Below are positions 10,637 through 19,292 of a stretch of DNA of 64,000 bases, piece after piece. Numbering within the stretch: the first letter of the stretch is position 1; every line of letters begins with the position of its first letter. The notes beneath the pieces are model-generated. The model had not been told where the DNA came from. It searched no databases and saw nothing but the letters and a program-made list of their open reading frames with translations. The translations under genes were made by a program, and so were the position numbers. Source of the stretch: Paracoccaceae bacterium (GTDB lineage: Bacteria > Pseudomonadota > Alphaproteobacteria > Rhodobacterales > Rhodobacteraceae); contig WGNF01000008.1 of NCBI GenBank assembly GCA_016124615.1, positions 310,001 through 374,000 on the forward strand, given 5' to 3'.

Positions 10637-10677
10637 GGGGGCCCATATTGGCCCGATGGCCCGCCAAGTCCAGCGGG

Positions 10678-11829
10678 TCAGCCGAGGATGGCGCGGGCCA
10701 CCTGACGAAAGAGCCGCGCACCGACCGGAATGAGATCGTCGGGAAAGTCATAGTCGGGGTTGTGCAGCGCGGCATGATCCGCGCCCGCACCAAGGTAGAC
10801 CATCGCCCCCTTCGTGCCGGGCACGGACCCGAAGCGGCCGAAATCCTCGGACGCGCGCATCGGCAGATCGCCGGTCTGATGCGGGATCGCCAGCGCATCG
10901 AGGGCCGCGGCAAGATGGGCGGTCGCCTCGGGGTCGTTGACCGAGGCCGCGAAATCGTCGTGCAGGCTGATCGTCAGCGTCAGGCCCGCCGCCGCAGCCT
11001 CGGCCCGCGCAAGATCGCTGGCGGCGGCTTTCAGGGCGTGCATCGGCGCATCGGTCATGGTGCGCAGGGTGGCCCAAACCTCGGCATGGCCGGGCGAGAT
11101 ACCGAAGGCGGGTTCGCCGAGCGTGGCATGGGTGACGGTGACAAGGCGGTAGCCTTCGCCCAGCGGGCCACCCTGCCCCAGCGCACCCAATGCCGGGATC
11201 AGCCGCGCCAGCGCCAGCCCCGGTGACAGGCCAAGCTCGGGCTGTGCGGCATGGCTGGTCTTACCCTCCAGCACGACCTTCATGCCGACCGAGGCGCAGT
11301 TGACCGGGCCGTCGGTCAGCCAGCACTGCCCCAGCTTTGCGCCCGGCATGTTGTGCAGCGAAAACGCCCAGTCGGGGCGCAGCGCGGCAAAGGCCGGATC
11401 GGCGATCACGGCGGCGGCGCCAGAGCCGTCTTCCTCGGCAGGCTGGAACATCAGGACGACCCGCCCCCGTGCGGGGCGCTGCCGCGAAAGCATCCGGGCC
11501 AGCGCCAGCAGGATCGCCATGTGGCCGTCGTGGCCGCAGAGGTGACCCTTGCCGGGAATGGCCGAGCGGTAGGGCGCATCGGAGAGTTCGTGGATCGGCA
11601 GTGCATCCAGTTCGCAGCGGAACAGCACCGTCGGGCCGGGGGCCGCCCCCGCAAAGACCGCCGCGACGCCGTGACCGCCAAGGCCGGTCGCCACCTGATC
11701 GGGCGCCATCGACTGCAACGCCGCCGCGACCCGGCGCGCGGTGTCGACCTCTTGCCCGGAGACTTCGGGGAACTGGTGCAAATCGCGCCGGAACGCGGTC
11801 AGTTCGGCAATGTCGGCGTTGGTCAGCAC
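10678..11829 (-). CDS. M20 family amidohydrolase (hippurate hydrolase type)
   Basis: A metal-dependent amidohydrolase of the M20 family, in the hippurate hydrolase / N-acyl-amino-acid amidohydrolase branch. Recognisable elements are ELTAFRRDLHQFPEVSGQE at the N-terminus, GHLCGHDGHMAILLALAR with metal-binding Cys and His residues, and FMFQPAEEDGSGA-type sequence (VLMFQPAEEDGSGAAAVI) with the catalytic Glu pair. The lid domain follows with SHAAQPELG. I chose GTG 11829 because it starts one base after the soxG stop (TGAGGTG) and the protein then opens like its family, at about 383 residues. This placement makes it the last gene of the sarcosine oxidase operon, so its substrate may be an N-acylated or N-methylated amino acid; that is inference. 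Confidence 0.9.
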   Translation of the reverse strand: MLTNADIAELTAFRRDLHQFPEVSGQEVDTARRVAAALQSMAPDQVATGLGGHGVAAVFAGAAPGPTVLFRCELDALPIHELSDAPYRSAIPGKGHLCGHDGHMAILLALARMLSRQRPARGRVVLMFQPAEEDGSGAAAVIADPAFAALRPDWAFSLHNMPGAKLGQCWLTDGPVNCASVGMKVVLEGKTSHAAQPELGLSPGLALARLIPALGALGQGGPLGEGYRLVTVTHATLGEPAFGISPGHAEVWATLRTMTDAPMHALKAAASDLARAEAAAAGLTLTISLHDDFAASVNDPEATAHLAAALDALAIPHQTGDLPMRASEDFGRFGSVPGTKGAMVYLGAGADHAALHNPDYDFPDDLIPVGARLFRQVARAILG

Positions 11830-11830
11830 C

Positions 11831-12370
11831 TCAGCCGCGGGCCGCGACGGCCGACATGGCTGCCGCGATCTCATGCACCGCGGTGCGCGCCATCGAGCGC
11901 ATGACCAGCAGAACGAAGCCGTCGCCCTCGCGCCAGATCACCGCCATCATGTGGCCCAGCGCCGACCTTGCGGCGGCCCCGTCGGCGAAAACGGCGGGCC
12001 GCAGGTCCAGCGGGATCAGCCGCGCCAGCACCTGATCGGCCCCCGGCCCCGCAAGCCGCAGCGCGGCCCAGGCGTCGGTCTGGTCGGTCAGGGCGGCCAG
12101 CCCCGCCAGCGGCGCCGGGTCGGCGTCCAGCAGGAAGGCCTGCCCCCGCCCGGTCCAGACGATGCGCGCCTCGGCCTTGGCCAGCGCGCAATTCGGCGCC
12201 GGAAAGGCCAGCCCCAGCGCTTTCTTCAGCGCCGCCGACACCGCCTTTTCCTTGCCGTTGAACGGCGCGACCGAGGTGATGCGCGCGGGCGCCGCATCGG
12301 TCAGCGTGAAGGGGCCGTGCAAGACCGGCACCAGCCCCTCGGTTGCGGAGGTTGCGATCAGTTCAGCCAC
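11831..12370 (-). CDS. soxG: Sarcosine oxidase subunit gamma
   Basis: The gamma subunit of heterotetrameric sarcosine oxidase, a structural partner of the alpha subunit. The 179-residue protein is recognised by its position after soxA and by family-like segments such as TSVAPFNGKEKAVSAALKKALGLAFPAPN and DPAPLAGLAALTDQTDAWAALRLAGPGADQVLARLIPLDL, which resemble the folate-binding aminomethyltransferase fold. It uses a GTG start and overlaps the end of soxA by eight bases. The gene ends one base before the amidohydrolase start, so the whole sox block is translationally coupled. Confidence 0.93.
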   Translation of the reverse strand: MAELIATSATEGLVPVLHGPFTLTDAAPARITSVAPFNGKEKAVSAALKKALGLAFPAPNCALAKAEARIVWTGRGQAFLLDADPAPLAGLAALTDQTDAWAALRLAGPGADQVLARLIPLDLRPAVFADGAAARSALGHMMAVIWREGDGFVLLVMRSMARTAVHEIAAAMSAVAARG

Positions 12371-15293
12371 GGGCGCGGCCTCCTTCCGGGTCGAAGAACA
12401 CGGGGTCCACCACCTCGCACATCACCTCGGCCTTGCGCAGGTGATCGACAAGGCGAACCATCTCGCCATGCCGGGCGCGGCCGTCCTTGAGGAAGGCAAG
12501 GCCAAGGTAGCTGTCGACCATCGGCGACCAGCAGACCGAGGTGACATAGCCCTGATCGTGTTCGCGTTTCGCCGGGTCGGTCTTGCGGAACAGATGTGCC
12601 CCGGCGCCGATCGGGCGATCGGGGTCGATCGGGCGCAGGCCCACCAGTTGCTCGCGCTCCGGCCCCACCATGCCCGGCCGGGCGGCGGCGGCCTTGCCGA
12701 TGCAATCCTTCTTCGCGCTCACCATCTTCTCGGCACCGATGTCGAAGGCGGTGGTGCGGCCGTGGATCTCGGCGTGCGTGATCAGACCCTTCTCGATCCG
12801 CAGCACGTTCAGCGCCTCCATCCCGTAAGCGCCGCCGCCCATCGTTTCGGCCCGGCTGACCAGATCGCGGAAGAGCGCCGCGCCATAGCGGGCGGGCACC
12901 GCAACCTCATAAGCGTGTTCGCCCGAGAACGAGATCCGGAAGAGCCGCCCCGCTACGCCGGAAACGCTGACCGGCCCGCAGGCCATGAAGGGCCAGTCCT
13001 CGGGCTTCAGCCGCTCGTCCAGCACCGAATTCAGCAGGTCGCGCGCCCGTGGCCCGGCCACGGCGAACTGCGCCCATTGCTCGGTGACCGAGATGAAGCG
13101 CACATCCCAATGCGGGCGCAGCGCCTGATGCACGAAGTCGAGGTGGCGCATGACCAGCCCGGCAGCCGCGGTGGTGGTCGTCATCAGGTAGTGGTTTTCG
13201 GCAAGGCAGGCGGTGGTGCCATCGTCCATCACCAGCCCGTCCTCGCGCAGCATGAGGCCATAGCGCACCCGCCCCGGCTTCAGGGTCGAGAAGGTGTTGG
13301 TGTAGACGAAATCGAGGAACGCCGCCGCATCCTTGCCCTGAACGTCGATCTTGCCCAGCGTGGACACGTCGCAGACGCCGACCCGTTCGCGCACATAGCG
13401 CACCTCACGGTCGCAGCTTTCGCGCCAGTTCGCCTCGCCGGGGCGGGGGAAGTAGCTGGGGCGATACCAAAGGCCCGCCTCGATCATCGGCGCGCCGCGG
13501 GCGATGCTGGCGTCGTGGCTGGTGGTGAATCGTTGCGGGGCAAAGCCCTCGGCCCGGCCCCCGGCGCCGATCGCGGCGATGGAGGTGGGCACATAGGGCG
13601 GGCGGAAGGTGGTGGTGCCGGTTTCCGGAATGCCGCGCCCGGTCGCATCGGCCAGCACCGCCAGCGCGCCAACGTTGGAGTTCTTGCCCTGATCGGGCGC
13701 CATGCCCTGCGTCGTGTAGCGCTTCATGTGCTCGACGCTGGCAAAGTTTTCCTGCGCCGCCAGCCGCACGTCCTTCACCGTCACGTCGTTGGAAAAGTCG
13801 AGCCAGGCGCGCTTTACGCCGTCGACCACCCAAAGCGGGCTGATCGCATAGGCGCCATCCTCGGCCTTCGGCGCCGCAAGGTCCGGCGCCGTGCGGCCCA
13901 GCGCCTGAAGCGCCGTGGCCGCCGCCCTCTGCCCGTCCTGCAGGCATCCGGCGGTCGAAAACACCCCCGCCGCCGCGCCGCAGGGCGTCAGCCCCGGCAC
14001 CGCGCCCGGCTGCGGCACGAAGGCCGCGATTTCAGGCGACCAGACCGGGCGGCCGTTCATGTGGCAGGTCAGGTGCAGCGTCGGGTTCCAGCCGCCCGAG
14101 ATGGCAAGGCAGTCGGTCTCGATCCGCCGCTCGCCGCTCTTGTCTCGCACGGCGATCCATTCGAGGCCAAGCCGCCCGTGCGTGCCCACCACCTGCGCAT
14201 CGCGATAGACGCGGTAATCGGCATCGACCGAGGCATCGGCGCGGCTGTCGATCACGGCGGCCACCTTGATGCCCGCCGCGACCATGTCATCGGCCGTCCG
14301 GCGCGCACTGTCGTTGTTGGCGAAGACCGTCACGGTCTTGCCCGGCGCCACGCCCCAGCGGTTGGCATAGGCGCGCACGGCCGAGGCCGTCATGATGCCG
14401 GGCCGGTCGTTGTCGGCGAAGGCGATGCCACGTTCCAGCGCCCCGGCGGCAAGGATCGCCTGCCCCGCCACGATGCGCCAGAAACACTCACGCGGCCGGG
14501 CGCCGGGGGCGGCCATGTGCAACCCCACCCGTTCCAGCGCGGAATAGGTGCCGTGGTCGTAGGCGCCTGTCACAGTGGTGCGCGTCATCAGCCGCACGTT
14601 GGGCATTGCGGCCAGTTCCGCCAGCACGCCCGTCGCCCATTGCAGCCCCGGCTGGCCGTCGATCTCGCCGGTATCGGCCAAGAGGCGGCCGCCCATCCGG
14701 CTGTCTTCCTCGGCCAGGATCACATCGGCCCCGGCCCGCGCCGCCGTCAGCGCCGCCATCAGACCCGCGGGGCCCGAGCCGATCACCAGCACGTCACAGA
14801 AGGCGAAAGCCTTTTCGTAAAGCCCTTCGTCATGCTTGCCTGACAGGCTGCCCAAGCCCGCCGCGCGGCGGATCATCGGTTCATACAGCCGTTCCCAGAA
14901 CACCCGCGGCCACATGAAGGTCTTGTAGTAGAAGCCCGCGCTGAAGAACGGCGCCATGAGGTCGTTCACCGCCAGCGCATCATAGCGCAGCGACGGCCAG
15001 CGGTTCTGGCTTTGCGCCGCCAGCCCCTCGTAAAGTTCCTGCACGGTCGCGCGCACGTTCGGCGTTTGCTGCGCGCCCTCCAGCACCTCGACCATCGCGT
15101 TCGGCTCTTCCGACCCGGCGGTCAGCACGCCGCGCGGGCGGTGATACTTGAAGCTGCGACCCATCAGCCGCACGCCGTTCGCCAGCAGCGCCGAGGCCAG
15201 CGTGTCGCCCTTGAAGCCGGAATAGCCAACCCCGTCGAACCGGAAGTTCAGCGGCGCCGTGCGGTCGATCAGGCCCTTGCCAGCGATCCTCAT
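12363..15293 (-). CDS. soxA: Sarcosine oxidase subunit alpha
   Basis: The large subunit of the enzyme that oxidatively demethylates sarcosine to glycine, delivering the one-carbon unit to tetrahydrofolate. At about 976 residues it has the family length. The N-terminal part includes a 2Fe-2S-ferredoxin-like segment (GVGYSGFKGDTLASALLANGVRLMGRSFKYHRPRG). The NAD-binding Rossmann motif VIGSGPAGLMAALTAARAGADVILAEED lies at about residues 170-197. The C-terminal 400 residues are an aminomethyltransferase (GcvT-like) domain. I chose ATG 15293 because it overlaps the soxD stop by four bases and gives the usual N-terminus. Confidence 0.97.
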   Translation of the reverse strand: MRIAGKGLIDRTAPLNFRFDGVGYSGFKGDTLASALLANGVRLMGRSFKYHRPRGVLTAGSEEPNAMVEVLEGAQQTPNVRATVQELYEGLAAQSQNRWPSLRYDALAVNDLMAPFFSAGFYYKTFMWPRVFWERLYEPMIRRAAGLGSLSGKHDEGLYEKAFAFCDVLVIGSGPAGLMAALTAARAGADVILAEEDSRMGGRLLADTGEIDGQPGLQWATGVLAELAAMPNVRLMTRTTVTGAYDHGTYSALERVGLHMAAPGARPRECFWRIVAGQAILAAGALERGIAFADNDRPGIMTASAVRAYANRWGVAPGKTVTVFANNDSARRTADDMVAAGIKVAAVIDSRADASVDADYRVYRDAQVVGTHGRLGLEWIAVRDKSGERRIETDCLAISGGWNPTLHLTCHMNGRPVWSPEIAAFVPQPGAVPGLTPCGAAAGVFSTAGCLQDGQRAAATALQALGRTAPDLAAPKAEDGAYAISPLWVVDGVKRAWLDFSNDVTVKDVRLAAQENFASVEHMKRYTTQGMAPDQGKNSNVGALAVLADATGRGIPETGTTTFRPPYVPTSIAAIGAGGRAEGFAPQRFTTSHDASIARGAPMIEAGLWYRPSYFPRPGEANWRESCDREVRYVRERVGVCDVSTLGKIDVQGKDAAAFLDFVYTNTFSTLKPGRVRYGLMLREDGLVMDDGTTACLAENHYLMTTTTAAAGLVMRHLDFVHQALRPHWDVRFISVTEQWAQFAVAGPRARDLLNSVLDERLKPEDWPFMACGPVSVSGVAGRLFRISFSGEHAYEVAVPARYGAALFRDLVSRAETMGGGAYGMEALNVLRIEKGLITHAEIHGRTTAFDIGAEKMVSAKKDCIGKAAAARPGMVGPEREQLVGLRPIDPDRPIGAGAHLFRKTDPAKREHDQGYVTSVCWSPMVDSYLGLAFLKDGRARHGEMVRLVDHLRKAEVMCEVVDPVFFDPEGGRARG

Positions 15294-15559
15294 GCCGCGC
15301 CCTCCGCTTCGGCGGCAAGGCGGACCGACAGCACCGCGTGGGTGACCGTATTGCGCTCCACCACCAGCCAGGAGGAACAGCCCATGTCGTGATACCACAG
15401 ATCGCGCGTCACTCCGGCCGGGTTGTCGCGCAGGTGGAGGTAATTGTCCCACGCCTCGGGCGCGGCACCCTCGCCGGGGCGGCGCAGGAAATCGTCGGCG
15501 CCGTAGTAGGTGAACTCGCGCCGGTCGCGTTGGCCGCAGAGGGGGCAGTGAATTCTCAT
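15290..15559 (-). CDS. soxD: Sarcosine oxidase subunit delta
   Basis: The small zinc-binding delta subunit of heterotetrameric sarcosine oxidase. The 89-residue protein begins MRIHCPLCGQRDRREFTYYG, giving two zinc cysteines in CPLC, and continues to WYHDMGCSSWLVVERNT, which supplies His and Cys. Together these match the known CxxC ... H ... C zinc site. It overlaps soxA by four bases at its 3' end. Its own start overlaps the stop of the preceding GIY-YIG gene by four bases. In the usual order soxD directly follows soxB; here a foreign-looking gene separates them. Confidence 0.95.
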   Translation of the reverse strand: MRIHCPLCGQRDRREFTYYGADDFLRRPGEGAAPEAWDNYLHLRDNPAGVTRDLWYHDMGCSSWLVVERNTVTHAVLSVRLAAEAEGAA

Positions 15560-16056
15560 TCTTCTTCAACCCCGGTAAGGCCTAGTCCGCCATTCCCTTC
15601 AATCTTGGTATTCAACAATACTCCGCCGAAGGCCCGTATTGCAAAAGCCTCCAAACCTGGAATCAAGTCAGCGGATACCTCATAGGCAGAGAAGAACGAT
15701 GCGACCTCCGAAAGGTTGAAGCCTTTGCGCACGATCTTCCTAGTCCTGTCAGGATCATATTGAACGTTACTCGTTGGATGCGAGACCATCGGAACCCGAA
15801 GCTGTCGGTCACGATAATGGTTGTAGGATTGGTTCGCTCGCAGCCAGATGGATTGGTCCTGCGCGATGCCGACGTAAAGAGGTCGAGTCATACTGTCATA
15901 GAAAAGATAGAGGCCATGAGTTGCCTTGAGGCGAGAAATTATTTCGCCCCAATAGGAATGGCTGCCCCACTCAGCTTCGTCGAAAATTGCCATTCTATTG
16001 CGTCCGGACTCGTCCACGTCCAAACCCGCGTATTCAACAATCGGCTTGATGAACAT
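15556..16056 (-). CDS. GIY-YIG nuclease-like protein inserted in the sarcosine oxidase operon
   Basis: A 166-residue protein with GIY-YIG nuclease hallmarks. GLYLFYDSMTRPLYVGIAQD supplies the GIY (48-50) and YIG (61-63) equivalents. WLRANQSYNHYR follows with Arg73 in the position of the conserved arginine. GLEAFAIRAFGGVLLNTK supplies the metal-binding Glu136 and conserved Asn149. So the active-site residues appear intact. It sits between soxB (12 bases upstream) and soxD (four-base overlap), preceded by a GAGGGG ribosome site. Two sixty-base samples (15601-15660 and 15721-15780) are 47-48% G+C, against 68% for a soxB sample, so recent acquisition is likely. No flanking repeats, other mobile genes or known role are visible. 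Confidence 0.85.
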   Translation of the reverse strand: MFIKPIVEYAGLDVDESGRNRMAIFDEAEWGSHSYWGEIISRLKATHGLYLFYDSMTRPLYVGIAQDQSIWLRANQSYNHYRDRQLRVPMVSHPTSNVQYDPDRTRKIVRKGFNLSEVASFFSAYEVSADLIPGLEAFAIRAFGGVLLNTKIEGNGGLGLTGVEEE

Positions 16057-16068
16057 GTCCGCGCCCCC

Positions 16069-17319
16069 TCAGTGCAAATTGTGCTGGCTGCCGGTGCCTT
16101 CTTCGTCAAGAAGATGCCCCGTGGCAAACCGGTTCAGCTTGAAGCGGCGGGCGACGGCGTGGCTTTCGCCGGTGGCCATCAGATGCGCCATGCACCAGCC
16201 CGAGGCCGGCACGGCCTTGAAGCCGCCGTAGTTCCAGCCGCAGTCGATGAACAGCCCCTCGGTATCGGTCTTGTCGATGATGGGCGAACCGTCGGGCGTC
16301 ATGTCCATGATGCCGCCCCAGCTGCGCAGCACCTTGGCACGGCCGATCATCGGCATCAGCGTCATGCCGGCTTCCATCACATGCTCCACCATCGGCAGGT
16401 TCCCGCGCGACGCGTAGGAAGCGTAGAAGTCGATGTCGCCGCCAAAGACCAAGCCGCCCTTGTCGGACTGGCTGATGTAGAAGTGGCCCATGCCGAAGCT
16501 GATGACATGGTTGATCACCGGCTTCAGCCCTTCGGTGACGAAGGCTTGCAGAACGTGGCTTTCGATCGGCAGCCGCATCCCCGCCATCGCCGCGACCTGA
16601 CCGGATCGACCGGCAACGATGATGGCGACCTTCTTTGCCTTGATCGCGCCGCGCGTGGTCTGCACGCCCGTCACCCGGCCGTTCTGCACGTCGATCCCCG
16701 TCACCTCGCAGTTCTGGATCAGGTCGACCCCGCGCTGGTCGGCGCCACGGGCATAGCCCCAGGCGACCGCGTCATGCCGGGCGGTGCCGCCGCGCGGATG
16801 CAGAAGGCCGCCGTAGATCGGAAAGCGGGTGTTGTTGAAATCGAGATAGGGCAGATGCTGGCGCACCCCGTCACGGTCCAGCAGAATCGCATCGTCGCCC
16901 TGATTGATCATCGCATTGCCGCGCCGGGCAAAGGCGTCGCGCTGGCCATCCGAGTGGAACAGGTTGATCAGGCCGCGCTGCGAATGCATGACGTTGTAGT
17001 TGAGGTCGGCCTCCAACCCCTCCCACAGCTTCAGCGAATGGCTGTAGAATTCAGAGTTGCCGGGCAGGAAGTAGTTGGCGCGCACGATGGTGGTGTTGCG
17101 CCCGACGTTGCCGCCGCCAAGGTAACCCTTTTCCAGCACGGCGATGTTGCGCAGGCCGAAGTTCTTGGCGAGGTAATAGGCGGTCGACAGGCCATGCCCG
17201 CCGCCGCCGATGATGATCGCCTCGTATTCCGCCTTGGGCTCGGGGTTGCGCCAGGCGGGGGTCCAGCCCTTGTTGCCGAACAACCCCTCTTTGATCACCT
17301 GCAAGCCCGAATAGCGCAT
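16069..17319 (-). CDS. soxB: Sarcosine oxidase subunit beta
   Basis: The catalytic flavin subunit of heterotetrameric sarcosine oxidase, which oxidises sarcosine and contains FAD and covalent FMN. The N-terminus shows the dinucleotide-binding motif AIIIGGGGHGLSTAYYLAKNFG (glycines at about residues 38-43) and LEKGYLGGGNVGRNTT. His174 in YGGLLHPRGGTARHD is in the region of the covalent FMN attachment. The 416-residue length is standard. The last residues (GSQHNLH) differ from the usual tail of the family, possibly reflecting the neighbouring insertion. It is the first gene of the operon soxB, GIY-YIG gene, soxD, soxA, soxG, amidohydrolase. Confidence 0.96.
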   Translation of the reverse strand: MRYSGLQVIKEGLFGNKGWTPAWRNPEPKAEYEAIIIGGGGHGLSTAYYLAKNFGLRNIAVLEKGYLGGGNVGRNTTIVRANYFLPGNSEFYSHSLKLWEGLEADLNYNVMHSQRGLINLFHSDGQRDAFARRGNAMINQGDDAILLDRDGVRQHLPYLDFNNTRFPIYGGLLHPRGGTARHDAVAWGYARGADQRGVDLIQNCEVTGIDVQNGRVTGVQTTRGAIKAKKVAIIVAGRSGQVAAMAGMRLPIESHVLQAFVTEGLKPVINHVISFGMGHFYISQSDKGGLVFGGDIDFYASYASRGNLPMVEHVMEAGMTLMPMIGRAKVLRSWGGIMDMTPDGSPIIDKTDTEGLFIDCGWNYGGFKAVPASGWCMAHLMATGESHAVARRFKLNRFATGHLLDEEGTGSQHNLH

Positions 17320-17413
17320 GCCGCCGCTCCTTCACGTTCCGGCACAAGTGAACCGGCCTTGGCGCAGGTTTACAAGGTCGGAGTGGTCAAAACCTCGCCA
17401 GCAGGCGACAGAA

Positions 17414-17432
17414 TTGGTCGTTTGCGGACCAA
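17414..17432. promoter_or_regulatory. Inverted repeat upstream of the sox operon
   Basis: A perfect inverted repeat, TTGGTC-N7-GACCAA, lies about 95 bases upstream of soxB in the soxB-gdh gap. The symmetry suits a dimeric repressor or activator, possibly of the GntR type, controlling the sox operon. No adjacent regulator gene supports a specific assignment. Confidence 0.35.
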
Positions 17433-17442
17433 AGCCGCGATC

Positions 17443-17472
17443 GCCGGGGCGTGGGCCCTGCCCCGCCCCGGC
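17443..17472. terminator. GC-rich hairpin after the glutamate dehydrogenase gene
   Basis: GCCGGGGCG at 17443-17451 pairs with CGCCCCGGC at 17464-17472, with a 12-base loop, just beyond the stop of the minus-strand dehydrogenase gene. There is no run of thymines after it, so it may act as an mRNA 3' end or pause structure rather than a classical intrinsic terminator. Confidence 0.4.
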
Positions 17473-17479
17473 ACGCGCC

Positions 17480-18910
17480 TCAAAGCCCTTTCGACCGATA
17501 GCTGGAGGCGACCCGGCTGATCGCCACGATATAGGCCGCGACGCGCAAATCAGTCACGTCGTTGCGGCCGTGCCAGACCTCGCGCATCGACTGGTAGGCG
17601 GCGCGCATCGTGTCGTCGAGACCCGAGCGGACCAGTTCCAGCTCTCCCGCCCCGCGCAGGTAGGTTTCCTTGAAGCCGGGCGACAGCGTCCAGCCAAGGC
17701 CCTTGTCCGCCGACAACCGCTCCAGTTCGTCGATCAGCAACTGGTGGCGCGATTCCTCTTGCCGCCGCTGCATCCGGCCAAAGCGGATATGGCCGAGGTT
17801 CTTCACCCATTCGAAATAGCTGACCGTCACGCCGCCCGCGTTGGCATACATGTCGGGGATGATGACGATGCCCTTCTTGCGCAGGATCTCGTCGGCGCCG
17901 AAGGTGATCGGGCCGTTCGCCGCCTCGATGATCAGGTTCGCCTTGATGCGGTCGGCGTTCGAGAGGTTGATGACCCCCTCCATCGCGGCCGGGATCAGGA
18001 TGTCGCAATCCGATTCCAGCAACACGCCGCCCTTCGCCACATAGGTGGCGTTGGGGTAATCCTTGACGCCGCCGTGGGTGTTCATCCAGTCGCGCACCGC
18101 GCGGATATCAAGGCCGTTTTCGTCCCACAGCCCGCCGTCGTGTTCGATGATGCCGGTGATCTTGCAACCATCCTCGGTCGAAAGGAACAGCGCGGCGTGA
18201 TAGCCGACGTTGCCGAGGCCCTGCACGATCACCGTCTTGCCGTCCAGATCGCCGCGCAGGCCGCAGGCGGCGAGTTCCTCGGGGTAGCGGAAGAATTCGC
18301 GCAGCGCGTATTGCACGCCGCGCCCGGTCGCCTCGACCCGGCCCTGAATGCCGCCGCCGCTGATCGGCTTGCCGGTGACGCAGGCCTTGGCGTTGATGTC
18401 GGTGGTGTTCATGCGGGCGTACTGGTCGGCGATCCAGGCCATCTCGCGCTCGCCGGTGCCCATGTCGGGGGCGGGCACGTTCTGGCTCGGGTTGATCAGG
18501 TCGCGCTTGATCAGCTCATAGGCGAACCGGCGGGTGATCTGTTCCAGCTCGTGTTCTTCGTAATCGCGCGGATTGATGCACAGCCCGCCCTTGGAGCCGC
18601 CGAACGGCGCCTCGACCAGCGCGCATTTGTAGGTCATCAGCGCGGCGAGCGCCTCGACCTCGTCCTGGCTGACGTTCATCGCGAACCGGATGCCGCCCTT
18701 GACCGGCTCCATGTGTTCCGAATGGACCGAGCGGTAGCCGGTGAATGTTTCGATCTTGCCGCGCAGACGCACGCCGAAGCGGACCGTATAGGTCGAGTTG
18801 CACACGCGGATCTTCTGTTCCAGCCCCGGCGACAGGTCCATCAGCGCAACCGCGCGGTTGAACATCATGTCGACGGAATCGCGGAAACTCGGTTCCCCCA
18901 TCACGGCCAT
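17480..18910 (-). CDS. Glu/Leu/Phe/Val dehydrogenase family protein (glutamate dehydrogenase)
   Basis: An amino acid dehydrogenase, most likely glutamate dehydrogenase interconverting glutamate and 2-oxoglutarate plus ammonia. The substrate domain has GGIRFAMNVSQDEVEALAALMTYKCALVEAPFGGSKGGL, with the substrate-binding and catalytic lysines, and NVPAPDMGTGEREMAWIADQY. The nucleotide domain begins with KTVIVQGLGNVGYHAALFLSTEDGCKITGI. The C-terminal region includes ANAGGVTVSYFEWVKNLGH. Length is about 476 residues. I chose ATG 18910 because of the GGGAGGA ribosome site nearby. It stands alone, with hairpin-like sequence after its stop. Substrate choice within the family is not proven by sequence. 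Confidence 0.92.
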   Translation of the reverse strand: MAVMGEPSFRDSVDMMFNRAVALMDLSPGLEQKIRVCNSTYTVRFGVRLRGKIETFTGYRSVHSEHMEPVKGGIRFAMNVSQDEVEALAALMTYKCALVEAPFGGSKGGLCINPRDYEEHELEQITRRFAYELIKRDLINPSQNVPAPDMGTGEREMAWIADQYARMNTTDINAKACVTGKPISGGGIQGRVEATGRGVQYALREFFRYPEELAACGLRGDLDGKTVIVQGLGNVGYHAALFLSTEDGCKITGIIEHDGGLWDENGLDIRAVRDWMNTHGGVKDYPNATYVAKGGVLLESDCDILIPAAMEGVINLSNADRIKANLIIEAANGPITFGADEILRKKGIVIIPDMYANAGGVTVSYFEWVKNLGHIRFGRMQRRQEESRHQLLIDELERLSADKGLGWTLSPGFKETYLRGAGELELVRSGLDDTMRAAYQSMREVWHGRNDVTDLRVAAYIVAISRVASSYRSKGL

Positions 18911-19292
18911 AGTTCGTCCTCCCAAACGAGGGGGCCTTAATGTGGCCTCCCTGGCGCGAGTTTTGACAGGTTTACGCCTCGGAAAACACCCCTTTGACGT
19001 GCAAAAACGCGAATCGGGTCCGGTCGCGAGGCCGGTCCCGCGTCGACGAAGCGGCTGCAGGCGTCAACCGCAAATCGCCCGCTGTGGCCGGGTCGGCAAC
19101 AATCCCGGCACCCTTTGCAGAGTGTTGAGAGACTGCCCCATCCGCACCGCATTTCAGGTTAAGCGCGCCATAATTCAGCCGCAGGCATTGGTGTAAATGA
19201 AAGATGATTGATCGGCCCGCGCTGCCTGAAGAGCCGGATCGAGTGTGACAGTCAACGAGTAGCAGCGGCGCAAGTGCCGGGAGACGTGAGCC
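18911..19292. other. Intergenic region between gdh and the Tad-like genes
   Basis: About 380 bases separating two divergently transcribed units, so it should hold both promoters. The dehydrogenase-proximal half is GC-rich and featureless apart from its ribosome site. The pseudopilin-proximal half becomes more AT-rich and contains a CtrA-like half-site pair at 19159. I see no small gene with a ribosome site and no obvious RNA gene. Confidence 0.5.
19159..19173 (+). promoter_or_regulatory. Possible CtrA-type site
   Basis: TTAA-N7-ATAA differs by one base from the CtrA consensus TTAA-N7-TTAA and lies 120 bases upstream of the Tad-like operon. CtrA controls motility and envelope genes in many Rhodobacterales, so regulation is plausible. 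A short motif like this can arise by chance. Confidence 0.3.

Noticed and set aside
12162-14843. A very long plus-strand open frame (893 codons) opposite soxA
   Set aside because: Long antisense frames are expected over GC-rich genes. The sequence is His/Arg-rich with no domain, while soxA on the other strand is certain.
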